Positions 48,980 to 57,338 of a DNA stretch of 64,000 nt are shown piece by piece (the stretch's first letter is position 1; each line of letters starts with the position of its first letter). The DNA comes from Phenylobacterium sp. (GTDB lineage Bacteria; Pseudomonadota; Alphaproteobacteria; Caulobacterales; Caulobacteraceae): positions 62,001 to 126,000 of the forward strand of contig JADCAS010000006.1 in the NCBI GenBank assembly GCA_020401865.1, given 5' to 3'. The position numbers were made by a program, and so were the translations under genes. The notes beneath the pieces were generated by a model, which did not search any database, was not told the origin of the DNA, and was given only the letters and a program-made list of their open reading frames with translations.

Positions 48980-49249
48980 ATGGCCAACAATCCCGGCGCC
49001 CGGAAAGCGGTCCGCAAGATCGCCCGTCGTACCGAGGTGAACAAGGCGCGCCGCTCGCGCGTCCGCACCTTCCTGCGCAAGTTCGACGAGGCCTTGGCCT
49101 CCGGCGACCTGACCGCCGCGAAGACCGCCTTTGTCGAGGCGGAGTCCGAGCTGATGCGGGCCGTCTCCAAGGGCGTGGTCCACCAGAACACCGGCTCGCG
49201 CAAGGTGTCCCGTCTGGCGGCCCGCCTGCGGAAGGCTTCTGCGGCCTGA
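48980..49249 (+). CDS. rpsT: 30S ribosomal protein S20
   Basis: An 89-residue basic, all-helical S20 protein ([51 protein letters not shown]). It binds 16S rRNA in the body of the small subunit. It has its own promoter and an intrinsic terminator, and precedes dnaA as in Caulobacter. Confidence 0.97.
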   Translation: MANNPGARKAVRKIARRTEVNKARRSRVRTFLRKFDEALASGDLTAAKTAFVEAESELMRAVSKGVVHQNTGSRKVSRLAARLRKASAA

Positions 49250-49310
49250 ACCGACTGACCCGTTTTGGGTCGGTTTATCTTGATCTCTCTGTTTTTATTC
49301 AGGAAAAAAG

Positions 49311-49331
49311 CCCCGCCCCTGGCGGGGTTTT
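49311..49331 (+). terminator. Intrinsic terminator of rpsT
   Basis: A 7-bp stem CCCCGCC/GGCGGGG with a CCT loop is followed by TTTT and preceded by six A, which pairs to lengthen the stem. Because of the flanking A and T runs it could also stop transcripts from the other strand. Confidence 0.88.
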
Positions 49332-49471
49332 GTCGTTTCGGTACAGGATTCCGGGGGTACCGCAGACCCGGCGAAATGTCCCGAAATGGACCGTGAATTG
49401 GGCAGTTCCTTGCGAGAATTGGCTTTCCCGGAGTCAACGAAAATATCCGCCCAAGCCGCAAAGAATCTCCG

Positions 49472-49499
49472 TTGACCGGTCCCTTTCGGGCACTACTGT
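49472..49499 (+). promoter_or_regulatory. Promoter of dnaA
   Basis: TTGACC at 49472-49477, a 16-base spacer, and TACTGT at 49494-49499. The predicted start near 49506 gives a leader of about 150 bases, close to the long leader described for Caulobacter crescentus dnaA. GANTC methylation sites lie 5 and 37 bases before the -35, as expected for methylation-dependent dnaA expression. Confidence 0.55.
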
Positions 49500-49656
49500 T
49501 GGGCCCGTAAAGCGTTTTTCCAAGCGACCTCGAGAGAGAAAAAACAGCTACCTGTGACACCTGTCCGGGCGGCGCGGGGAAGCTGTTGCGACAATTTTGG
49601 GGAGCTCTTCGGCCAGGTGGCGGTGAAGAGCGAAGACGGGTCAGGACGGGTCGGCG

Positions 49657-51096
49657 ATGGCGAACAGGAGCGTGTCGAAGGATGGTGCGACAGTGGAAGT
49701 CTGGAGCAAGACCTGTCAGATCCTGAGGCGGGAGCTCGGCGAGGCCACCTTCGGCTCCTGGTTGAGTCAGGCCTCTCTCAGGGAGCAGGATGGGGATGTC
49801 TGCCTCGTCGCCGCCACGGGCGTCGCGCGGGACTGGATCCGCCGTCACGCCTGGCGCCGGATCGGCGAGCTCTGGGCGCAGAACGATCCCATGGGCCGCA
49901 GCCTCGCCCTGAAGTCCAAGATGGAGTTTGAAGGCCAGGGTTCCGCAACCGCCGCCCCGGCGCTTGAGGCGCCCCCCCTCTCGGCGCGACCTCAGGCTGA
50001 GGCTCCTCGCACAGCACCCGAGCCGTCAGCGGCCCCCCAGTCCGCCGCCCCCGGCCGGCAACAGGGTCTCCAGGAGCGGTTCAGCTTCGAGACCTTCGTT
50101 CCGGGGCCGTCGAACGAGTTCGCCTTCGCCGTGGCCCGTCGGGTGGCCTCCTGGGCGGACGGGCACTTCAACCCCGTCCTCTTCCACGGTCCCTACGGCT
50201 TCGGGAAAACCCACCTCCTCAACGCCCTGGCCTGGGAAGCCATGCAGACCGGTGAAGCGAAACGGGTCGTCTACCTGACCGCCGAGCGTTTCACCTCGAC
50301 CTTCGTGCGGGCCATCCAGGACCGGCAGACCGCCGCCTTCAAGGCCGAGCTGAGGAATGCGGATCTCCTCCTGATCGACGATGTCCACTTCGTCGCGGGC
50401 AAGCAGAACACCCAGGAGGAACTCTTCCACACCCTCATCGCCCTGATCGAGGACGGTCGCCGGGTGGTGCTGACCGCCGACCGCTCTCCCTCCGAGCTGT
50501 CCGAGATGGAGCCCCGGCTGCGCTCGCATCTTCAGTCCGGACTGGTCTGCGGGATCGAGCCGGCCGATCGGGCCCTGCGCCTGGGCATACTGGAGCGCAA
50601 GCTCGCCATCCTGGCCCAGGCCGGTGGCTTCCTTCCTTCCGCCCGTGGTGAAGTGCTGCAGTTCCTGGCGGACCGGTTCACGGACTCTGTCCGGGAGCTG
50701 GAAGGGGCGCTCAACACCCTAATCGCCCGGGTCGGCGGCGACATCGCCCGCCTCAGCCTGGACGAGGCCCAGGCCATCCTGCGTCCGCACCTGGCCTGCA
50801 GCGAGAAACGGGTGACGGTCGATCAGATCCAGAAGGCCGTGGCCGAACACTACGGGCTGAAGCAGACGGACATCATCTCCGAGCGGCGGGCCCGGGTCGT
50901 GGCGCGTCCCCGCCAGGCCGCCATGTGGATCGCCAAGCAGATCACGACCCGGTCCCTGCCCGACATCGGCCGCCGGTTCGGCGGGCGTGACCACACCACG
51001 GTCCTCCATGCCGTCCGTCGCATCGAGGCCCTCAAGCAGGACGACGCCGTCCTCGCCCGCGACCTGGACGCGATCATCCGCAAGCTGCGGAGCTGA
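49657..51096 (+). CDS. dnaA: Chromosomal replication initiator DnaA
   Basis: A 479-residue initiator ATPase. Domain I spans about 1-95 (VWSKTCQILRRELGEATFGS), a Pro/Ala-rich domain II follows, domain III has Walker A HGPYGFGKTHLLNAL near 176 and Walker B LLIDDVHFVAGKQNTQEE, and domain IV has the helix-turn-helix and signature RRFGGRDHTTVLHAVRRI. The GYGFGK Walker form and overall length match Caulobacter DnaA. The ATG at 49657 is followed in frame by a GTG at 49672. Confidence 0.97.
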   Translation: MANRSVSKDGATVEVWSKTCQILRRELGEATFGSWLSQASLREQDGDVCLVAATGVARDWIRRHAWRRIGELWAQNDPMGRSLALKSKMEFEGQGSATAAPALEAPPLSARPQAEAPRTAPEPSAAPQSAAPGRQQGLQERFSFETFVPGPSNEFAFAVARRVASWADGHFNPVLFHGPYGFGKTHLLNALAWEAMQTGEAKRVVYLTAERFTSTFVRAIQDRQTAAFKAELRNADLLLIDDVHFVAGKQNTQEELFHTLIALIEDGRRVVLTADRSPSELSEMEPRLRSHLQSGLVCGIEPADRALRLGILERKLAILAQAGGFLPSARGEVLQFLADRFTDSVRELEGALNTLIARVGGDIARLSLDEAQAILRPHLACSEKRVTVDQIQKAVAEHYGLKQTDIISERRARVVARPRQAAMWIAKQITTRSLPDIGRRFGGRDHTTVLHAVRRIEALKQDDAVLARDLDAIIRKLRS

Positions 51097-51105
51097 GCCC
51101 CGGCC

Positions 51106-51633
51106 TTACCCTGGCCCCAGCCGGCGGATCAGGGCCCGGGCGTCTGGCGGCGGCCCTCGCTCGATCCGCCGATAGTCCCGGCAGTCGTCCGTTCGCGACA
51201 CCAGGCCGGCATGCACCATGGAGCGGCGCAACAGGGCGGGATCGCCGATCTGGCTGATGGCGTTCAGCCTCTGGTTGAATCCGACCTCCGAGAAGACGGT
51301 TTCCGCCGGGATCCGGGACCACAGGCCCCACAGGGCGAGAGATTGCAGGGACGTCTTGGCGGGCCAGGAGGCGAGGCGTCCCTCAGAATCGAAGTGGCGA
51401 GCGGTTCGTTCCACCAGGGCGAGATCCGGCTCTGGTTCCGGCGCCGATGGAGCGGGACTTGAAGCGGTCTGCGCCCGGAGCTGCTGGAAATTTCGGGCGC
51501 CGGCGGCACGCGCCAGCATGTTCAGCATCTCGACATGGCCGGGCGTCCCCGTCCGGGCGGCCAGCTGGAGCCGGAGGGACCGGGCCAGGGCCGAGATGTC
51601 GTCGACGGCAAAGGGCAGGAAGGTTCTGGGCAT
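51106..51633 (-). CDS. DUF2087 domain-containing protein
   Basis: A 175-residue protein with a C-terminal DUF2087 domain (FDSEGRLASWPAKTSLQSLA, then RRSMVHAGLVSRTDDCRDYR), which is often linked to ArsR-type or other small DNA-binding regulators. The N-terminal part (ISALARSLRLQLAARTG; MLARAAGARNFQQLRAQ) resembles a short helical domain found with glyoxalase-like and regulator proteins. A GTG one codon upstream is a second possible start. It converges on dnaA. The function is unknown. Confidence 0.8.
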   Translation of the reverse strand: MPRTFLPFAVDDISALARSLRLQLAARTGTPGHVEMLNMLARAAGARNFQQLRAQTASSPAPSAPEPEPDLALVERTARHFDSEGRLASWPAKTSLQSLALWGLWSRIPAETVFSEVGFNQRLNAISQIGDPALLRRSMVHAGLVSRTDDCRDYRRIERGPPPDARALIRRLGPG

Positions 51634-51824
51634 CACGCGTCCTCATGCTGCGCCTGGCCCGTGGGGGGCGGTGTCGGGGTCGCCGGCTTCGACCTGGCGC
51701 AGAAGGAAGGCGTCAGATGCGGAGGGAGTTTGTCTTCGCAGGTTTAGCTCCCCTTGCGGGGCGGCGACGCCTGGGTGAACTGCGGACCCGGCCCCCGCTT
51801 ACCGCGGCAGGCCGGAAATGAAAA

Positions 51825-51852
51825 GGGGCGGCCGGATCGCTCCGGCCGCCCC
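51825..51852 (-). terminator. Intrinsic terminator of pnp
   Basis: A perfect 11-bp stem (51825-51835 with 51842-51852) and a 6-base loop, followed on the minus strand by TTTT (51824-51821). It lies 26 bases after the pnp stop. Confidence 0.9.
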
Positions 51853-51878
51853 TGAAGTCTTCCGGGAGGGAAGGCAGA

Positions 51879-54023
51879 TCAGCCCTCGGCGTCCTCCGAG
51901 GCGTCTTCCTTCTTGGACAGGTCCTCGCCTGTCTCCTGATCGACAACCTTCATGGACAGACGGGTCTTGCCCCGGTCGTCAAAGCCGAGAAGCTTGACCT
52001 TGACGGTCTGGCCTTCCTGCAGGACGTCGGAGACCTTGTTCACCCGCTCCTTGGAGATCTGGCTCACATGCACCAGGCCGTCCTTGGCGCCGAAGAAGTT
52101 CACGAAGGCGCCGAAGTCGACGATCTTCACGACCTTGCCGGTGTAGATGGCCCCCAGTTCGGGCTCCGAGGCGATGGACTTGATCCAGTCTCGAGCCGCG
52201 TCGATCTTGGCCTGATCTGGGGCGGCGATGCGGATGGTGCCGTCCTCGCCGATATCGACCTTGGCGCCCGTCTCGGCGGTGATCTCGCGGATCACCTTGC
52301 CGCCTGAACCGATCACTTCGCGAATCTTGTCCACCGGAATCTTGATGGTCTCGATCTTCGGGGCGAACTCGCCGAGCTGGGTGCGCGGGGCCTCCATGGC
52401 CTTGGCCATTTCGTCCAGGATGTGCTGGCGGCCGCCCTTGGCCTGTTCCAGCGCCTTGCGCATGATCTCCTCGGTGATCCCGGCGATCTTGATGTCCATC
52501 TGGAGGGAGGTGATCCCGTCCTCGGTGCCGGCCACCTTGAAGTCCATGTCGCCGAGGTGGTCCTCGTCGCCCAGGATGTCGGAAAGCACGGCGAAGCCGT
52601 CCTTCTCGAGGATCAGGCCCATGGCGATGCCGCTGACCGGCTTCTTCAGGGGCACGCCGGCGTCCATCAGGGCCAGGGACGCGCCGCACACGGTGGCCAT
52701 GGAGGAGGAGCCGTTGGACTCCAGGACCTCGGACACCAGGCGCAGGGTGTAGGGGAACTCGTCATGGCTGGGGAGCATGGGGCGGATCGCCCGCCAGGCC
52801 AGCTTGCCGTGTCCCACTTCCCGACGCCCCGGGGCGCCCATCCGGCCGGTCTCGCCGACGCTGAAGGGAGGGAAGTTGTAATGCAGCAGGAAGCGTTCGT
52901 AGTACTTGCCTTCGAGGGCGTCGATCAGCTGCTCGTCGTCGCCGGTGCCGAGGGTGGCGACCACCAGGGCCTGGGTCTCGCCGCGGGTGAACAGGGCCGA
53001 CCCGTGGGCCCGCGTCAGCACGCCGACCTCCGAGACGATCGGGCGCACCTTGTCCACCGTCCGGCCGTCGATGCGGATTCCGGTCTCGATGATGTTGCGC
53101 CGGACGACCTCGGCCTCGAGCTCCTTCAGCACGCCGGCCAGCTTCTGGCCGTCTGCGCCTGACGGATTGGCGTCGGACTTGGCCAGGGCGGCGACAGCCT
53201 TGGCCTTGGCCAGGCTGACGGCGTCATGACGCTGACCCTTGGCCACGATCTTGTAGGCGGCGGCCAGGTCGGCGCCCACCAGCTTGCGGGCCTCGGCCTT
53301 GAGGGCCTCGGTGTCGTCGGGGGCGAACTCGAAGGGATCCTTGGCCGCGTGCTCCGCCAGCTCGATGATCGCGTCAATCACCGGCTGCATGGCCTTGTGG
53401 GCGAAGGTCACGCCGCCCAGGACCACCTCTTCCGAGAGCTCCTGAATTTCGGATTCCACCATCATGACCGCATCGCTCGTACCGGCGACGACCAGATCCA
53501 TGGCCGACTCCTTCATCTGGTCGAGGGTCGGGTTGAGGACATACTCGCCGTTGGCGTAGCCCACGCGGGCGGCGCCGATGGGTCCCATGAAGGGGGCGCC
53601 GGACAGGACCAGGGCGGCGGAGGAGGCCACCATGGCGACGATGTCGGGATCGTTTTCAAGGTCATGGGCCAGCACGGTGGCGACCACCTGGACCTCGTTC
53701 TTGAACCCCTCGACGAACAGCGGCCGGATCGGACGGTCGATCAGGCGCGAGGTCAGGGTTTCCTTCTGGCTCGGCGCGGCTTCGCGGCGGGGGAAGGAGC
53801 CGGGGATCTTGCCTGCGGCGTAGTACTTCTCCTGGTAGTTCACGGTCAGGGGGAAGAAGTCCTGGCCGGGCTTGGCGCTCTTGGCGAAGACGGCGGTGGC
53901 CAGCACCATGGTCTCGCCGTAGGTGGCGAGGACCGAGCCGTCCGCCTGGCGGGCCATGCGGCCGGTCTCGAGGGTCAGCGTGCGACCGCCCCACTCGATG
54001 GTCTTTCTCTTGATATCGAACAT
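51879..54023 (-). CDS. pnp: Polyribonucleotide nucleotidyltransferase (PNPase)
   Basis: A 714-residue 3'-5' phosphorolytic exoribonuclease. Two RNase PH domains (about 10-220 and 315-540), a linker helical domain, a KH domain ([20 protein letters not shown] near 560) and an S1 domain ([20 protein letters not shown]) follow in order. It works in mRNA decay, often with RNase E. GGAGAAG precedes the start. A 223-base leader with a long hairpin separates it from rpsO. Confidence 0.97.
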   Translation of the reverse strand: MFDIKRKTIEWGGRTLTLETGRMARQADGSVLATYGETMVLATAVFAKSAKPGQDFFPLTVNYQEKYYAAGKIPGSFPRREAAPSQKETLTSRLIDRPIRPLFVEGFKNEVQVVATVLAHDLENDPDIVAMVASSAALVLSGAPFMGPIGAARVGYANGEYVLNPTLDQMKESAMDLVVAGTSDAVMMVESEIQELSEEVVLGGVTFAHKAMQPVIDAIIELAEHAAKDPFEFAPDDTEALKAEARKLVGADLAAAYKIVAKGQRHDAVSLAKAKAVAALAKSDANPSGADGQKLAGVLKELEAEVVRRNIIETGIRIDGRTVDKVRPIVSEVGVLTRAHGSALFTRGETQALVVATLGTGDDEQLIDALEGKYYERFLLHYNFPPFSVGETGRMGAPGRREVGHGKLAWRAIRPMLPSHDEFPYTLRLVSEVLESNGSSSMATVCGASLALMDAGVPLKKPVSGIAMGLILEKDGFAVLSDILGDEDHLGDMDFKVAGTEDGITSLQMDIKIAGITEEIMRKALEQAKGGRQHILDEMAKAMEAPRTQLGEFAPKIETIKIPVDKIREVIGSGGKVIREITAETGAKVDIGEDGTIRIAAPDQAKIDAARDWIKSIASEPELGAIYTGKVVKIVDFGAFVNFFGAKDGLVHVSQISKERVNKVSDVLQEGQTVKVKLLGFDDRGKTRLSMKVVDQETGEDLSKKEDASEDAEG

Positions 54024-54085
54024 TTGGCTTCTTTCTTCTCCCGCGGGCGTATTCCCGGCGGGGGCGGACAGGGCGTCGGACGACC

Positions 54086-54124
54086 GAAATCCTCTCCAGG
54101 AACGACAGGCGCGGTGAGGATTTC
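54086..54124 (-). promoter_or_regulatory. Hairpin in the pnp leader
   Basis: Perfect 9-bp inverted arms GAAATCCTC (54086-54094) and GAGGATTTC (54116-54124) enclose 21 bases, about 60 bases before the pnp start. In E. coli a leader duplex of pnp is cut by RNase III and mediates PNPase autocontrol; this hairpin could play the same part. The processing is inferred. Confidence 0.5.
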
Positions 54125-54246
54125 TATGGAACCCCCGACGTAGGACGGAGGCCCCCGAATGGACCCCCGCGCACCGCCCCTGGTCCCCCGGCCTGTCGCG
54201 GGGGCGGCGGTGAAATGGACCAGGCCCCCTGTCGGAGGCCCGGGAA

Positions 54247-54516
54247 CTAGCGGCGCAGGCCGAGCTTCTCGATGATCGCCTGGTAGCGACCCGCGTCGGA
54301 GGCCTTGAGGTGGTCCAGCAGACGACGGCGCTGGGACACCATCTTCAGGAGGCCGCGACGTGAGTGATTGTCCTTCTTGTGGCTCTTGAAGTGCTCGGTC
54401 AGGTTGGCGATCCGTTCGGACAGGATGGCCACCTGGACTTCCGCGCTCCCGGTATCGCCTTCGGAGCGACCGTGGGTCTGGATGAGTTCCGACTTGCGTT
54501 CCAGCGTAATCGACAT
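54247..54516 (-). CDS. rpsO: 30S ribosomal protein S15
   Basis: An 89-residue helical S15 protein ([60 protein letters not shown]). It binds the central domain of 16S rRNA. It lies 19 bases after truB, and 223 bases before pnp, the classical rpsO-pnp order. Confidence 0.97.
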   Translation of the reverse strand: MSITLERKSELIQTHGRSEGDTGSAEVQVAILSERIANLTEHFKSHKKDNHSRRGLLKMVSQRRRLLDHLKASDAGRYQAIIEKLGLRR

Positions 54517-54535
54517 CGTAGAATCTCCGCTCTGG

Positions 54536-55465
54536 TCAGAGGTGAAAGACGCGCGCAGGTTCGAGCCGTCCCATGCGCATCTCGCAGAGCGCCACCAGCG
54601 ATCCGCCCGCCAGGACTGAAACGGTCCGGGTTCCGGCGGTGAGCCGGGACCTCAGGTCGTCAACCTGTCGGGGAACGAGAACGATGGGCCGTCCCTGCTT
54701 GAGCCTGAAGGCGTCTTCTGCGGTCACGGCCAGCTCCGGGATGTCGTCCAGAGCGGTCTCGACCGGAAGCAGGGCCTCCAAGAGGCGCGCCTTATGCCCC
54801 AGATCCTCCAGGTTTTCCAGCGTAATCGCCCGGGCCTCGGTGAAGGGCCCCACCCGGGTTCGCCGCAGGGCGCTGACATGGCCGCAGGCGCCGAGGCGTT
54901 CGGCGAGGTCCCGCACCAGGGCGCGCACATAGACGCCCTTGCCGCAGTCGATCTCGATCTCGACGTGGTCAGCGTCCGGGGCGCCGGTCACCCGGGCGTC
55001 GTGGATCACCACCCGGCGGCTGGCAAGCTCCACCGCTTCCCCCGCCCGGGCCAGGTCATAGGCGCGCTCGCCATCCACCTTGATCGCCGAGAAGACCGGC
55101 GGGACCTGGTCGATCTCGCCGATGAAGGCGGGCAGGGCGGCCTCGGTCTGGGCGCGCGTGGGCCGCACGTCCGACGCCGCCGAGGTCTCGCCCTCGCGGT
55201 CCAGGGTGGTGGTCGTCCGGCCCCAGGCGATGGTGAAGCGGTAGGTCTTCCCCGCATCCATCATGAAGCTGACCGTCTTGGTCGCCTCGCCCAGGGCGAT
55301 AGGCAGGATGCCGGTGGCCAGGGGGTCAAGAGTGCCGGCGTGTCCGGCCTTCTGGGCGTTGAACAGGCGCCGGACCCGGCCCACGGCCTGCGTTGACGTC
55401 AGGTCATAGGGCTTGTCCAGGCAGACCCAGCCCGACACCGCCTCACCGCTCTTGCGCCGCCCCAT
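54536..55465 (-). CDS. truB: tRNA pseudouridine(55) synthase TruB
   Basis: A 309-residue enzyme that forms pseudouridine 55 in the T loop of tRNA. The active Asp is in [20 protein letters not shown] near residue 39; [19 protein letters not shown] and [15 protein letters not shown] are conserved; a PUA-like C-terminal domain follows. It starts 2 bases after the rbfA stop, and the four genes rbfA-truB-rpsO-pnp keep a classical order. Confidence 0.96.
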   Translation of the reverse strand: MGRRKSGEAVSGWVCLDKPYDLTSTQAVGRVRRLFNAQKAGHAGTLDPLATGILPIALGEATKTVSFMMDAGKTYRFTIAWGRTTTTLDREGETSAASDVRPTRAQTEAALPAFIGEIDQVPPVFSAIKVDGERAYDLARAGEAVELASRRVVIHDARVTGAPDADHVEIEIDCGKGVYVRALVRDLAERLGACGHVSALRRTRVGPFTEARAITLENLEDLGHKARLLEALLPVETALDDIPELAVTAEDAFRLKQGRPIVLVPRQVDDLRSRLTAGTRTVSVLAGGSLVALCEMRMGRLEPARVFHL

Positions 55466-55467
55466 GC

Positions 55468-55893
55468 TCAGGCCTCGCCGTCGGAGTCGCCCGGTCCCAG
55501 GTCCCTGGCCACACGGGGGTCGCGGAACAGGGCCTCCATCCGGGCCGCTTCCGTGAAGCTCTCGTCATGAGCGAACTTCAGGTCAGGGGTGAACTTCATG
55601 TCGATTCTCCGGCCCAGGCGGCCGCGCAGGAACTTCGCGTGGCGGTTCAGGGCCGCCACCACCCGGCCGGCCTCCTGGCCGCCGAGGGGCTCGACGAAAC
55701 CGTGCGCGTGACGAAGATCGGGGCTCATCCGCACCTCGGTGAGGGTGATGGACACCCCTGTGAGATCGGGGTCGGGGATCTCCTCCTCGCGCAGGATCTC
55801 CACCAGGGCGTGGCGGATGAGCTCACCGGCCCGCAACTGGCGCTGCGAGGGACCGGCCGGGGCGCCGCGACCGGCGCCGGTGTGTCGTTTCAT
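55468..55893 (-). CDS. rbfA: 30S ribosome-binding factor RbfA
   Basis: A 141-residue KH-like protein that binds 30S particles in late 16S maturation. [20 protein letters not shown] near 19 and [20 protein letters not shown] are typical; the central motif is [20 protein letters not shown]. The N-terminal 15 residues and the acidic C-terminus are variable. It precedes truB, but is separated from infB by two unrelated genes. Confidence 0.95.
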   Translation of the reverse strand: MKRHTGAGRGAPAGPSQRQLRAGELIRHALVEILREEEIPDPDLTGVSITLTEVRMSPDLRHAHGFVEPLGGQEAGRVVAALNRHAKFLRGRLGRRIDMKFTPDLKFAHDESFTEAARMEALFRDPRVARDLGPGDSDGEA

Positions 55894-55997
55894 GGGGGTG
55901 TCCCGAATGGCGGACCCGGACCGCGGATCGGACGCGGGCGCGGGGGAAGGCGGCGGGTTCTAGTCGGGTGTGGCCCGGCTGTCCAGCCGAAGGGGGA

Positions 55998-56789
55998 TCA
56001 GGCGCCCGTCCGGTGGCGGAAGAAGGTGATGACCTTCTGTTCGGCCGCCTTGGTGGGCCCGTCCTCCCGCAGGTGCAGGGTCAGGACCGAGTGGGGCGGC
56101 ATGTCGGCGGGCGCGGCGTCCTCGTCCTCCAGCTCCACAGGCTCAAAGCGGTCGCCGAGCACGCGCTTCAGGGTCTCGAATCGGGCGTCCGGTACGAACT
56201 TGTCCGACCGGAAGCGCAGGCCCATCACGGTGAGGTCCTCGGCCTCCAGCCGGTCCTTCACGCAGCGCAGGTCTTCGGGCGAGACATCGATGTCCGCCGC
56301 CCGGGCCCTGGAGCCGAAGGGCAGGGGCAGAGAGGGCTGGGACAGGACAGGCGCCACCACGGACGGGTCGGTCTTCATGGCCAAGGCGAAGCCCCCGGAA
56401 AAACACATCCCCACGGCGCCCACGCCCGACCCGCCGCATTCGGCGTGGGCCTTGCGCGCCAGGGCCCGGAGCCAGTCGGCGATCGGGCTGGTCCGCCCGG
56501 TCCGCCAGACATTGAACTCCCGGCGGACGCAGAAGGCCGTCGCCATGGACTTCAGGGCGTAACCGCCGCTCACGGGTCGGCCGGGATCGCCGATCAGGCT
56601 GGGCAGGAAGACTGTCATGCCGGCCTCCGCCACCCGGTCGGCGAACCGGATGACCAGAGGATGCAGGCCGGGAATCTCATGGATCACGATGACGGCTGGA
56701 CCCTGCCCGCGCCGGTAGACCGGGCGGGCCCAGGGACCGGCCTCGAAGGTGAACTTGTCGTAGGCGGACAGGGCGTCTTCCCAGGCCAC
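55998..56789 (-). CDS. Dienelactone hydrolase family protein
   Basis: A 263-residue alpha/beta hydrolase of the dienelactone hydrolase group. The nucleophile elbow is GAVGMCFSGGFALAM near residue 126, with Cys as the likely nucleophile; PAVIVIHEIPGLHPLV near residue 31 carries the conserved Glu. The GTG at 56789 follows AAGGAG and avoids a 55-base overlap that an ATG at 56855 would cause. The placement between infB and rbfA is unusual. The substrate is unknown. Confidence 0.83.
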   Translation of the reverse strand: MAWEDALSAYDKFTFEAGPWARPVYRRGQGPAVIVIHEIPGLHPLVIRFADRVAEAGMTVFLPSLIGDPGRPVSGGYALKSMATAFCVRREFNVWRTGRTSPIADWLRALARKAHAECGGSGVGAVGMCFSGGFALAMKTDPSVVAPVLSQPSLPLPFGSRARAADIDVSPEDLRCVKDRLEAEDLTVMGLRFRSDKFVPDARFETLKRVLGDRFEPVELEDEDAAPADMPPHSVLTLHLREDGPTKAAEQKVITFFRHRTGA

Positions 56790-56800
56790 GGCGCGCTCCT

Positions 56801-57316
56801 TCAGAGACGGATCTTCAGGGAGGAGAGGTCGCCTTCGAACCCGCTCAGCCGCCATCGTCCCTCGGCGTTACGCGTAAAGATGAGGACGCAGGGCCCGTCC
56901 TTCTCGACGGTGGCGCAGACCCGCCCGTCAGGCATGGCCTTCAGGCGGCTGGCGATGGCCACCGTTCCGGGCAGGGGTTTGTCGCGGCTGTAGCCATAGG
57001 CTTCGGCCACCTGGCGGAAGACCCTCGGCTGGATCAGGGCGTCTCCCGCGAAGTTGGCGAGGGCCGGGGCGGCCAAGGCGCCGAGCCGGCCCAGATCCAG
57101 GCTCTCGATCTTCAGGCGGGAGGTCTCCCGGGCCAGGCGGGAGGAGATCTCGGCCTTCAGGGCCTCCCGGTCCACGCGGGCGTCAAAGGCTGTCCTGTCC
57201 TCGTCCCGGATCGCGACCAGCAGGGCGTGCACATCGCTGGCTGCATCCAGGCGGCTGGCGGTCGCGCAGGCCGCCAGGAGGCCGAGGAGTCCGAAGAGGA
57301 CGAGGCGTCTGAGCAT
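56801..57316 (-). CDS. DUF2939 lipoprotein
   Basis: A 171-residue lipoprotein with the signal peptide MLRRLVLFGLLGLLAAC (lipobox LAAC) and a DUF2939 domain (SDVHALLVAIRDEDRTAFDA near residue 27; REALKAEISSRLARE). The domain is found in periplasmic proteins of unknown role. The frame extends upstream over the infB end, but the signal peptide fixes the ATG at 57316. It lies 22 bases after infB and 11 before the hydrolase, so it is probably part of the nusA-infB transcript. Confidence 0.82.
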   Translation of the reverse strand: MLRRLVLFGLLGLLAACATASRLDAASDVHALLVAIRDEDRTAFDARVDREALKAEISSRLARETSRLKIESLDLGRLGALAAPALANFAGDALIQPRVFRQVAEAYGYSRDKPLPGTVAIASRLKAMPDGRVCATVEKDGPCVLIFTRNAEGRWRLSGFEGDLSSLKIRL

Positions 57317-57338
57317 GGACCCTCCCGATGGGCGCGCC

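Larger units (their letters stand above)
49250..49656 (+). other. Gene-free rpsT-dnaA interval: terminator, promoter and dnaA leader
   Basis: These 407 bases hold no credible gene. They contain the rpsT terminator (49311-49331), then an unusually A+T-rich stretch (49380-49560) with two CcrM-type GANTC sites (GAGTC 49431-49435, GAATC 49463-49467), the dnaA promoter, and a leader of about 150 bases. No cluster of DnaA boxes was seen, so this is not taken as the origin. Confidence 0.75.

Noticed and set aside
49250..49656. Chromosomal origin next to dnaA
   Set aside because: No cluster of DnaA boxes or AT-rich unwinding repeats; in Caulobacter the origin lies elsewhere, near hemE.
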